Below, in pieces: positions 1 through 7,464 of a stretch of DNA of 21,042 bases. Each line of letters starts with the position of its first letter. Within the stretch, counting starts at the first letter, position 1. The translations under genes were made by a program, and so were the position numbers. Origin of the DNA: DATJJW01 sp035491935 (GTDB lineage: Bacteria; Pseudomonadota; Alphaproteobacteria; ATCC43930; CGMCC-115725); NCBI GenBank assembly GCA_035491935.1, contig DATJJW010000145.1, positions 1 through 21,042 of the forward strand, written 5' to 3'. The notes below the pieces were generated by a model. That model saw only the letters and a list, made by a program, of their open reading frames with translations, made no database searches and was not told the origin of the DNA.

Positions 1-1
1 G

Positions 2-1330
<1,329 letters not shown>

Positions 1331-1360
1331 AACCTTGGCGATAGGATTTCAGACCTCCAG

Positions 1361-2134
1361 ATGACTCCATCACAAGCGATACCGCGCACGGCCCTCGTCA
1401 CTGGTGCGGCCAAGCGCATCGGCCGGGCGGTGGCCCTCGATCTGGCATCCTGGGGCTGGGCAGTGGCCGTGCATTACAATGGCTCGTCCGATGCCGCCGA
1501 AGAAGTCGTCGGGCTGATCCGCGCCGGGGGGGGCAAGGCCGTGGCGCTGCAGGCCGACCTCGCCAGCGAGCAGGCGACGAAAGGCCTGGTGCCGTGTGCG
1601 GTCCAGGCGCTGGGACCGCTCGGCTGCCTGGTCAACAATGCTTCCGTCTTCGAACATGACACGCTGCTCGATTGTGACCGCGACGCCTGGGACCGGCATA
1701 TGGAAACCAATCTGCGCGCACCTTTCGTGCTGACGCAGGATTTTGCCCATGCGCTGCCCGAGGCGGCCGAGGGCGTGATCGTCAACATCCTGGATGAGCG
1801 GGTGTGGAACCTCACGCCCTATTTCACCAGCTACACGCTGAGCAAGACCGGGCTATGGACCTTGACGCAGACCGCCGCTTTGGCGCTGGCGCCGCGCATC
1901 CGGGTCAATGGCGTCGGGCCGGGTCCGACCCTGCCAAGCCCGCGGCAAAGCCAGGCCCAGTTCGACCGGCAATGTGCCGAGATGCCGCTCAAGCGCGGTA
2001 CCAGCCCGGAGGAGATCGCCGCCGCGATCCGCTTCATCCTGGCCGCTCCCGCCATGACCGGACAGATGATCGCGCTCGATGGCGGCCAGCACCTCGCCTG
2101 GTCGCAAGCGGGTACGGCAATGCCCGAGGAATAG
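1361..2134 (+). CDS. Pteridine-reductase-like short-chain dehydrogenase (PTR1/FolM type)
   Basis: This 257-residue SDR probably reduces a dihydropterin or dihydrofolate with NADPH. The cofactor motif is TGAAKRIGR (residues 14-22). Classical SDRs have Gly where this protein has Arg; the TGxxxRxG form, followed by HYN (38-40), is the PTR1 pattern and favours NADPH. NNAS is at 92-95. The catalytic Tyr158 and Lys162 (YTLSK) are preceded by Asp145 exactly 13 residues upstream, as for Asp181/Tyr194/Lys198 of Leishmania PTR1. RVNGVGPG (181-188) and the LDGG motif near 239 complete the fold. The next gene, 19 bases on, is folB, which supports a pterin/folate role. No good Shine-Dalgarno sits directly before the ATG; the nearest purine run (AGGA) is about 16 bases upstream. 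A generic SDR with another substrate is the alternative. Confidence 0.85.
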   Translation: MTPSQAIPRTALVTGAAKRIGRAVALDLASWGWAVAVHYNGSSDAAEEVVGLIRAGGGKAVALQADLASEQATKGLVPCAVQALGPLGCLVNNASVFEHDTLLDCDRDAWDRHMETNLRAPFVLTQDFAHALPEAAEGVIVNILDERVWNLTPYFTSYTLSKTGLWTLTQTAALALAPRIRVNGVGPGPTLPSPRQSQAQFDRQCAEMPLKRGTSPEEIAAAIRFILAAPAMTGQMIALDGGQHLAWSQAGTAMPEE

Positions 2135-2153
2135 GGCTGGAGGAATAGGATCG

Positions 2154-2594
2154 ATGACTGCCATACCCCTGCCCTTTCCCGCAGCCCGGCCAGAGCCGGC
2201 ACCGGAGAGCCAAGACAAGCCGATTCGGCACGTCTTCATGCGTGACCTGGTCATGATGTGCCTGGTCGGCGTGCACGCCCATGAATTCAAGGGGCCGCAG
2301 CGCGTGCGCCTCAATCTCGACCTTGCCGTGCATGATGACGGCCGGCCGGCCGGCGACGATCTGCGCAACGTCGTGTGCTATGATGAAGTGCTGCAGCAAG
2401 TGCGCGCCGTTGTCGAAGCTGGCCATGTCAAGCTGATCGAAACCATGGCGGAGAACATCGCCGAGGCCTGCCTTGCCGACCCCCGAATCAGGGCCGTGCG
2501 GATACAGGTCGAGAAGCTCGACGTCTATCAGGACATGCAGTCGGTCGGGATCGCCATCGAACGCCGCTCCCCGTTCCCGGAGCGGGGAAACTAG
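2154..2594 (+). CDS. folB: Dihydroneopterin aldolase (FolB family)
   Basis: FolB converts 7,8-dihydroneopterin to 6-hydroxymethyl-dihydropterin and glycolaldehyde in folate synthesis, and often also epimerises to dihydromonapterin. The start at 2154 is chosen because GGAGG (2139-2143) lies 10 bases upstream; an in-frame ATG at 2079 would overlap the SDR gene by 56 bases. The product is 146 residues. The first 25 or so are a Pro/Ala-rich extension absent from the 118-120-residue E. coli type. The FolB core follows: LVGVHAHE (Glu44 at the position of the catalytic Glu), CYDEVL (75-80), LIETMAENIAE (94-104) and VEKLDVYQDMQSVGIAIER (119-137), whose Lys121 matches the catalytic lysine. It probably forms a transcription unit with the SDR. 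The gene ends at the edge of the AT-rich non-coding block. Confidence 0.93.
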   Translation: MTAIPLPFPAARPEPAPESQDKPIRHVFMRDLVMMCLVGVHAHEFKGPQRVRLNLDLAVHDDGRPAGDDLRNVVCYDEVLQQVRAVVEAGHVKLIETMAENIAEACLADPRIRAVRIQVEKLDVYQDMQSVGIAIERRSPFPERGN

Positions 2595-2632
2595 ATCAAA
2601 TTTTATCAATTATGACGATTTAGAGGCGTCAC

Positions 2633-2641
2633 TTGTACACA
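2633..2641 (+). promoter_or_regulatory. DnaA-box-like 9-mer (outlying)
   Basis: TTGTACACA differs from the consensus TTATNCACA at one position. It lies about 180 bases left of the main box cluster, on the other side of the AT-rich core. An isolated near-match could occur by chance; the nearby cluster is what makes it notable. Confidence 0.35.
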
Positions 2642-2661
2642 AGGCCCTGAAGAAAATGCAA

Positions 2662-2675
2662 GGGCTGGCCAGCCC
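2662..2675. terminator. Palindromic hairpin downstream of folB
   Basis: GGGCTGGCCAGCCC is a perfect 14-base palindrome that can fold as a five-base-pair stem with a GGCC loop, 68 bases after the folB stop. No T-tract follows on the + strand, so it is at best a weak intrinsic terminator for the SDR-folB unit. It could instead be a structural element of the non-coding block. Confidence 0.3.
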
Positions 2676-2690
2676 CTTCCCCTCGTCAAG

Positions 2691-2740
2691 TTGAAATAAA
2701 TTTTAATATATATTGACAATAAAAATTGTATGTATTTCAA
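2691..2740. other. AT-rich core, candidate DNA unwinding element
   Basis: Only six of these 50 bases are G or C, in an otherwise strongly GC-rich window. The stretch includes the run TTTTAATATATATT and a TTGACA hexamer (2713-2718) with no convincing -10 partner at normal spacing. Such segments melt easily and are typical next to DnaA boxes at origins. They also occur in strong promoters. Confidence 0.45.
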
Positions 2741-2822
2741 AGAGTTGCATGGCTGTGCCCAAAAAATATGCAAGTTAACGAATCTCTAGGGAGTCTGCGA
2801 CTTGCGCCAAACTATCAAAACC

Positions 2823-2857
2823 CTGTCCACAAACTTATCCACAGGTTCCGTGGATAG
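2823..2857. promoter_or_regulatory. Cluster of three DnaA-box-like sites
   Basis: The central site TTATCCACA (2835-2843) is a perfect DnaA box. CTGTCCACA (2823-2831), in the same orientation and 12 bases upstream, has two mismatches to TTATNCACA. CGTGGATAG (2849-2857) reads CTATCCACG on the other strand, also with two mismatches. Regular close spacing with one inverted site is usual at origins and at DnaA-controlled promoters. The cluster is about 100 bases upstream of uvrC. Confidence 0.5.
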
Positions 2858-2954
2858 ATGATCATTCGATGACGATTCAACGACTTAGCGCGGCGCAACA
2901 GAAAAATCGTCTCTGGGTAGGCTTTTCCGGCTGCATTTGCGGGGGCTGCCCGAG

Positions 2955-4922
2955 ATGAGCGAAGAGCCCCGTTTCCAGCTCGACCACGACGAGGCGACAC
3001 CGGGTGCCGCCGGGGTCGCAACGATCCGCGAAACGCTGAAGACGCTGCCGCCGGGCCCCGGTGTCTATCGCATGCTGAACGCCAAGGGCGACGTGCTCTA
3101 TGTCGGCAAGGCGCGCAACCTGAAGAACCGGGTCGGTAACTACGTCAATCTCGGCCAGCTCTCCAACCGCATTCGCCGCATGGTTTCAGAAACCGCGCGC
3201 ATGGAGGTCGTCTCGACCCATACCGAGGTCGAAGCGCTGCTGCTCGAGATGAACCTCATCAAGAAGCTGATGCCGCGCTACAACGTGCTGCTGCGTGACG
3301 ACAAGTCCTTTCCCTATATCTTCCTGCGGTCCAAGCACCCTGTGCCGCAATTGACCAAGCATCGCGGCGCGCGCAACGAGGATGGCGAGTATTTCGGCCC
3401 TTTCGCCTCGGCCTTGGCGGTCAATCACACGATCACGGCGCTGCACCGAGCCTTCCTGCTGCGTTCATGCAGCGACTCCATGTACGCCTCGCGCACCCGT
3501 CCCTGCCTGCAATATCAGATCAAGCGTTGTTCGGCGCCTTGCGTCGACCGCATCAGCCACGGGGATTATCTGGGCCTGGTCGATCAGGCCCGCGCCTTCC
3601 TGACCGGCCGCTCGCGCGACGTCAACCAGCGCCTGGTGGGCGAGATGATGGCGGCATCCGACAGGCTCGATTTCGAGGCGGCGGCCGAGCTGCGCAATCG
3701 CGTACGCGCGCTTGCGCACGTCACCGCGCATCAGGGCATCAATGTCGAAGGCGTGGCCGATGCCGACGTGATCGCCGCATATCAAGACAGCGGCTTTACC
3801 TCGATCCAGGTCTTCTTCTTCCGTGGCGGTCAGAACTGGGGCAACCGGGCCTATTTCCCGAGCCACGACCGCAGCCTCGATCTGGCGGAGGTGATCGCGG
3901 CCTTCATCGGCCAGTTCTACGAGAATAAACCGGCGCCACCCCTGATCCTGCTCAGCCATCAGCCGGCCGAGATCGAGCTTCTGGCCGAGGCATTGTCGAT
4001 GAATGCCGGCAGGAAGGTGACATTCCTCGAACCCAAGCGCGGCGAAAAGCGCCAGTTGGTCGATCATGCGCTGGCCAATGCCCGCGAAGCGCTCGGCCGG
4101 CGCCTGGCCGAGACCAATACCCAGAAGACATTGCTGGATGGGCTCGGCACGATCTTCGGGCTCGAAGGCGCACCGCAGCGGGTCGAGATCTACGACAACA
4201 GCCATATCCAGGGCACCAACGCCATCGGTGCCATGGTGGTGGCCGGTCCTGAGGGTTTCCAGAAAAGCCAATACCGCAAGTTCAACATGCGCGGCCTGCC
4301 GGCCACCGACGAGGAGAAGGTGTCCCCTACCCTCGGCCTTGCCGAGCGGGCGGCGCCTTATCAAGCCGGACCGCCTTCGGGCGGCGACGATTACGCCATG
4401 ATGCGCGAGATGCTGACCCGGCGCTTCCGGCGCGCGCTGAAGGAAGATGAGGAGGATGTCACCGAGACCGCCTGGCCCGACTTGATATTGATCGATGGCG
4501 GTGCGGGCCAGTTGACGATCGCCTGCGAGGTGCTGCGCGAGTTGGGCATCGACGATGTCGCGGTCGCAGCCATCGCCAAGGGACCGGACCGCAATGCCGG
4601 CCGCGAACGTTTCTTCATGCCGGGCCGCGAGCCATTCAGCCTTGAGCCCAAGGACCCGGTGCTCTATTTCCTGCAACGTTTGCGCGATGAGGCGCATCGC
4701 TTCGCCATCGGCACACACCGGGCCCGTCGGCAAAAGGCGATGGGCCGCTCGCCGCTTGACGACGTGCCGGGTGTGGGGCCGGCGCGCAAGAAGGCGCTGC
4801 TGCATCATTTCGGCTCGGCCCGTGAGGTCTCGCGTGCCGGTCTCGTCGATCTTATGCAGGTTCCGGGCATCAGCCGGTCATTCGCAAAAAAAATCTACGA
4901 CCATTTCCATGCGGATGGTTAG
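2955..4922 (+). CDS. uvrC: UvrABC system protein C, dual-incision nuclease
   Basis: UvrC makes both incisions flanking a UvrB-bound lesion in nucleotide excision repair. The ATG at 2955 follows a GGGGG run (2941-2945); a TTG six codons upstream is the alternative start. The product is 655 residues, slightly longer than E. coli UvrC. The GIY-YIG nuclease is N-terminal (GVYRM at 36-40, LYVGKARNLKNR at 48-59) and makes the 3' cut. Cys172, Cys184, Cys192 and Cys196 have the C-x11-C-x7-C-x3-C spacing of the UvrC [4Fe-4S] cluster. A UVR domain (about 224-255) pairs with that of UvrB. The RNase-H-like 5' nuclease contains YDNSHIQG (Asp414), IDGGAG (Asp514) and DEAHRFA (His581). Two helix-hairpin-helix motifs (VPGVGPARKKAL at 604-615, VPGISRSFAKKI at 636-647) bind DNA. 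It leads the cluster that continues with pgsA and moaDE. Confidence 0.98.
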   Translation: MSEEPRFQLDHDEATPGAAGVATIRETLKTLPPGPGVYRMLNAKGDVLYVGKARNLKNRVGNYVNLGQLSNRIRRMVSETARMEVVSTHTEVEALLLEMNLIKKLMPRYNVLLRDDKSFPYIFLRSKHPVPQLTKHRGARNEDGEYFGPFASALAVNHTITALHRAFLLRSCSDSMYASRTRPCLQYQIKRCSAPCVDRISHGDYLGLVDQARAFLTGRSRDVNQRLVGEMMAASDRLDFEAAAELRNRVRALAHVTAHQGINVEGVADADVIAAYQDSGFTSIQVFFFRGGQNWGNRAYFPSHDRSLDLAEVIAAFIGQFYENKPAPPLILLSHQPAEIELLAEALSMNAGRKVTFLEPKRGEKRQLVDHALANAREALGRRLAETNTQKTLLDGLGTIFGLEGAPQRVEIYDNSHIQGTNAIGAMVVAGPEGFQKSQYRKFNMRGLPATDEEKVSPTLGLAERAAPYQAGPPSGGDDYAMMREMLTRRFRRALKEDEEDVTETAWPDLILIDGGAGQLTIACEVLRELGIDDVAVAAIAKGPDRNAGRERFFMPGREPFSLEPKDPVLYFLQRLRDEAHRFAIGTHRARRQKAMGRSPLDDVPGVGPARKKALLHHFGSAREVSRAGLVDLMQVPGISRSFAKKIYDHFHADG

Positions 4923-4946
4923 AATAGGCCCATATATTTGAGACTG

Positions 4947-4959
4947 ATCGACGGTCGAT
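4947..4959. promoter_or_regulatory. 13-base inverted repeat in the uvrC-pgsA gap
   Basis: ATCGAC-G-GTCGAT is a perfect dyad with a one-base centre in the 60-base spacer between uvrC and pgsA. It could be an operator for a regulator acting on pgsA-moaDE, or chance. The spacer also holds the AT-rich CATATATTTG (4931-4940), which could belong to a promoter. Confidence 0.22.
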
Positions 4960-4982
4960 AGCCGTCTGGCCTGGAAGTTTTG

Positions 4983-5663
4983 ATGCTGACCACCCTGCCC
5001 AATATTCTGACCTTGTCGCGGATCGCCGTGATCCCGTTGGTGGTGGCGGCTTTCTATCTTCCCCAACCCTTCGCCGCCTGGACCACCTGCGGGTTGTTCG
5101 CGCTCGCCTCGATCACGGATTGGCTGGACGGCCATCTGGCGCGGCGCTGGTCGCAATTCTCCGCCTTCGGCCGCTTCCTCGACCCCATCGCCGACAAGCT
5201 GCTGGTCGCGATCACGCTGATGATGCTGGTAGCATTCGACCGGCTGACCATGCCGGACCTTCTGCCGGCGCTGATCATCCTGGCGCGTGAGATCCTGGTC
5301 TCAGGTCTGCGCGAGTTCCTGGCCGATCTGCGTGTCGGACTGCCGGTCAGCCGGCTCGCCAAGTGGAAGACTGGTATCCAGATGCTGGCGATCGGCGGCA
5401 TCTTGCTCGGCCCCTATGGCCCATTCGGCCTGCCCTATCTTGAGATTGGCGACGTGCTGCTGTGGATCGCGGCGCTGCTGACTCTGGTGACCGGCTATGA
5501 TTACCTGCGCGCCAGCCTGAAATACATGCCGGACGATGCGGCGCGGCCTGCGGCATCGTCGGTGTCTACCCAGTCGGCGCCCGCCTCTTCAGACGCTGAG
5601 GGAACGCCGGAGGCGGAACCCGCGATCATCGTCGAGCGCAAGACCGCGAGCGTCGCCCGTTAA
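4983..5663 (+). CDS. pgsA: CDP-diacylglycerol--glycerol-3-phosphate 3-phosphatidyltransferase
   Basis: PgsA transfers the phosphatidyl group of CDP-diacylglycerol to glycerol-3-phosphate, the committed step towards phosphatidylglycerol and cardiolipin, in the inner membrane. The ATG at 4983 is preceded by GGAAG (4973-4977); the adjacent TTG at 4980 is an unlikely start. The CDP-alcohol phosphotransferase signature is complete: Asp46, Asp49-Gly50, Ala53-Arg54, Gly63, Asp67 and Asp71 fit D-x2-DG-x2-AR-x8-G-x3-D-x3-D. The N-terminal PNILTLSRIAVIPLVV and several hydrophobic segments fit the six-helix fold. The last 40 or so residues are an Ala/Ser/Pro/Glu-rich tail that is probably disordered and cytoplasmic. 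The 226-residue length exceeds the E. coli enzyme by about that tail. moaD starts 12 bases after the stop, so co-transcription is likely. Confidence 0.96.
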   Translation: MLTTLPNILTLSRIAVIPLVVAAFYLPQPFAAWTTCGLFALASITDWLDGHLARRWSQFSAFGRFLDPIADKLLVAITLMMLVAFDRLTMPDLLPALIILAREILVSGLREFLADLRVGLPVSRLAKWKTGIQMLAIGGILLGPYGPFGLPYLEIGDVLLWIAALLTLVTGYDYLRASLKYMPDDAARPAASSVSTQSAPASSDAEGTPEAEPAIIVERKTASVAR

Positions 5664-5675
5664 GGGCCCTTGACC

Positions 5676-5927
5676 ATGAAGCTGCTTTATTTTGCCTGGG
5701 TACGCACCCAGATCGGAAAATCCCACGAGGAGATCGCCAAGCCCGAGGGCGTCGAGACCGTGGGTGATCTGATCGCCCACCTCGCTGGCCGTGGTGCCGG
5801 GTATGCCTCGGCCTTCGCCCGGCCGCAGACCATCCGCGCGGCGATCAACCAGGATTACGTTCAGCACGATCATGTCCTGGCCGCCACCGACGAAGTGGCG
5901 CTTTTCCCGCCGGTCACCGGAGGCTGA
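5676..5927 (+). CDS. moaD: Molybdopterin synthase small subunit (sulfur carrier)
   Basis: MoaD is a ubiquitin-fold protein whose C-terminal thiocarboxylate donates sulfur to precursor Z in molybdopterin synthesis. The ATG at 5676 gives MKLLYFAWVRTQIG and an 83-residue product, the normal size. A TTG two codons upstream is an alternative. The C-terminus is PPVTGG: the Gly-Gly pair is the adenylation and thiocarboxylation site and must be the exact end, as it is here. VALFPPVTGG is the usual MoaD tail. moaE begins four bases after the stop, fitting equimolar synthesis of the two subunits. The adenylating partner MoeB is not in the window. Confidence 0.96.
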   Translation: MKLLYFAWVRTQIGKSHEEIAKPEGVETVGDLIAHLAGRGAGYASAFARPQTIRAAINQDYVQHDHVLAATDEVALFPPVTGG

Positions 5928-5931
5928 CGCC

Positions 5932-6378
5932 ATGATCCGGATCACCGCAGAGCCGTTCGACCCCTCTCGCGAGCTCGCCAGCTTCGGCCAGGACCCTGCG
6001 ATCGGCGCCATCGCCACATTCATCGGCCAGGTACGCGACGAGCATGGCGGCGGCAATCTGATGGCGCTGACGCTAGAGCACTACCCCGGCATGACCGAGC
6101 GCAAGCTGGCCGAGCTGGAGGACGACGCGCGCGCACGCTGGGACTTGTCCCAAGTGCTGATCGTCCATCGCCATGGCCGCATGGAGGTCGGTGAGACGAT
6201 CGTGCTGGTGGCAACCGCCAGCGGCCATCGTCAAGCAGCCCTGGAAGCATGCCAGTTCCTCATCGACCGGCTGAAGACCGACGCGCCGTTCTGGAAGCTG
6301 GAAGAGACCAAGGCCGGCAATCATTGGGTCGAGGCCAAGACCAGCGACGACACCGCCGCCGATCGCTGGCGGCAATAG
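5932..6378 (+). CDS. moaE: Molybdopterin synthase catalytic subunit
   Basis: MoaE binds precursor Z and, with two MoaD-thiocarboxylates, makes the dithiolene of molybdopterin. The product is 148 residues, the family length. Recognisable blocks are IATFIGQVRDEHGG, LEHYPGMTERKL, HRHGRMEVGETIVLVA, SGHRQAALEACQFLIDRLK, TDAPFWKLEE and NHWVEAK. The two lysines in LKTDAPFWK correspond to the active-site pair of E. coli MoaE. Longer in-frame starts overlap moaD and lack support. The gene is the last of the uvrC-pgsA-moaD-moaE run and meets the SPOR-domain gene tail to tail 33 bases later. That gap contains the 10-base palindrome TCCGGCCGGA (6394-6403) but no T-tract. Confidence 0.97.
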   Translation: MIRITAEPFDPSRELASFGQDPAIGAIATFIGQVRDEHGGGNLMALTLEHYPGMTERKLAELEDDARARWDLSQVLIVHRHGRMEVGETIVLVATASGHRQAALEACQFLIDRLKTDAPFWKLEETKAGNHWVEAKTSDDTAADRWRQ

Positions 6379-6411
6379 GCCACGTCCGGATCGTCCGGCC
6401 GGATCTGGCGC

Positions 6412-7464
6412 TCAGAACCCCTTCATCACATAGGTATCGAAGCCCTCGGCCTTGAGCTTCTTCGCCATGGCCAGCGCCGCGGCCTGGCTGCCGCCGGGGA
6501 TATAGACGATGTTCATGCCATGGCGCTGGACGACGTGCGCCGTCTCGCCTTTGCGCGCGAGCCGGGCGAGCAGGTCCTGGGCATTCAAGCCCTCGCGGAA
6601 CACGCCGAGCTGAACGGCCCAGGGGCCGGCCGCCACTGCCTGCGCCTTGGTAGGGCTGGGCGCCAGAACATGGGCAGATGCAGGCTGGGCGCCGTGCCGA
6701 CGCAGTTCGGCTTTCACTGCCGGAGGCTTCGCCGCGACCTGCTTCACCCGCTTGTGCTTCGCCTCGGCAGCAGGCTTGGCGGCGATAGACTTGACGGCGG
6801 TAGGCTTGACGGGGGCAGGCTTAGCAAGCGCTTGTTTGACCGGAGCCTGGGCGACGTGGACGGGCTCGGCTGGGCGATGCTGCGGCATGGCCAGCTGGGG
6901 CGGCGGCTGTAGCGGCTTCGGCGTCGCATTGTTGAGCGGCGGTGGGTTGTGCTTCATCGGCGGTAGGATCGGCTGCGGCTTGTCCGAGGGGCCGATCAAT
7001 ACGATGCCGGCAGAGCTGGATGGGCCATAACTCGGCCCGTTATCGGCCGGCGCCGGGGCACGGGTCGTCTGCGCCGCCGCGACCGGCGGCGGATTGCCAT
7101 TGCCCAACGTGTCGGTCAGCACCGGCGGCGCATCCTTCTGCGCCACGTTCCTGTCGCCGGGGATGTTGACCGCGGGCAAGCCCAGCAAGGTCCGTGTCTG
7201 ATAGCTGTCGGATGGCGCGGGCGCCGGTGTTTGAACGACGTTGTTCGGGGAGGCGCTATTGGGGGCAGCGTTGTTTTGGGCGATCGTGGCTTGAGCCGGC
7301 ACTTGCGGCTTCACCAACATCCGCCCGCCAGCCCAGCCTAGCAGGCCGCCGACAACCAGGACGCCCACGACCACGACCGCGATCGACGCGAATTTCCGCA
7401 TCGGCGAGATGTCGCCGTTGTCGTCGGGATCGAAGTCCCGGTGGTTTTCAAAGGGAGGTATCAT
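6412..7464 (-). CDS. SPOR-domain membrane protein with proline/alanine/lysine-rich linker
   Basis: This is a bitopic inner-membrane protein with a periplasmic peptidoglycan-binding SPOR domain. SPOR domains bind denuded glycan at division septa. With the ATG at 7464 it has 350 residues: an acidic cytoplasmic N-terminus (about 1-22), one transmembrane helix (25-46, rich in Val and Gly), a low-complexity region (about 50-275) moving from Asn/Pro-rich to repeated Lys-Pro/Ala-Lys units, and SPOR (280-350, PWAVQLGVFREGLNAQDLL to TYVMKGF). This is the FtsN/DedD-like layout, but no FtsN-specific motif is visible, so I give no symbol. The start overlaps the end of the upstream ABC1 gene by 17 bases, which suggests translational coupling. 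No strong Shine-Dalgarno is visible. A longer frame to 7518 exists but would overlap more and put a Cys/Arg stretch before the acidic segment. Confidence 0.88.
   Translation of the reverse strand: MIPPFENHRDFDPDDNGDISPMRKFASIAVVVVGVLVVGGLLGWAGGRMLVKPQVPAQATIAQNNAAPNSASPNNVVQTPAPAPSDSYQTRTLLGLPAVNIPGDRNVAQKDAPPVLTDTLGNGNPPPVAAAQTTRAPAPADNGPSYGPSSSAGIVLIGPSDKPQPILPPMKHNPPPLNNATPKPLQPPPQLAMPQHRPAEPVHVAQAPVKQALAKPAPVKPTAVKSIAAKPAAEAKHKRVKQVAAKPPAVKAELRRHGAQPASAHVLAPSPTKAQAVAAGPWAVQLGVFREGLNAQDLLARLARKGETAHVVQRHGMNIVYIPGGSQAAALAMAKKLKAEGFDTYVMKGF

Larger units (their letters stand above)
2595..2954. other. AT-rich non-coding block with DnaA-box cluster; candidate oriC or DnaA-regulated promoter
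   Basis: This is the longest gene-free stretch in the window and by far the most AT-rich. From left to right it contains TTGTACACA (2633-2641), a 14-base palindrome (2662-2675), a roughly 88% AT core (2691-2740), three GANTC sites (2780, 2791, 2874) and three DnaA-box-like 9-mers within 35 bases (2823-2857), one of them perfect. Together these resemble a compact bacterial origin: an unwinding element beside DnaA boxes. GANTC is the CcrM methylation motif of alphaproteobacteria. The block is also the upstream region of uvrC, so some of the signals may be promoter parts. I see no LexA box of the alphaproteobacterial GTTC-N7-GTTC form. Neither classical alphaproteobacterial origin neighbour (hemE, parAB/mnmG) is within the window, so the origin reading remains inference. 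Confidence 0.45.

Noticed and set aside
2473..2694. A 73-codon + strand frame across the folB end and the AT-rich block
   Set aside because: It overlaps folB out of frame, and its first half is Ser/Arg-rich shadow sequence. No ribosome-binding site is visible.
2595..2954. SOS (LexA) operator upstream of uvrC
   Set aside because: I searched by eye for GTTC-N7-GTTC and its complement and found only a single GTTC, so no operator is claimed.
3465..4808. A 447-codon minus-strand frame opposite uvrC
   Set aside because: It is a shadow of uvrC, with no domain and no ribosome-binding site support.
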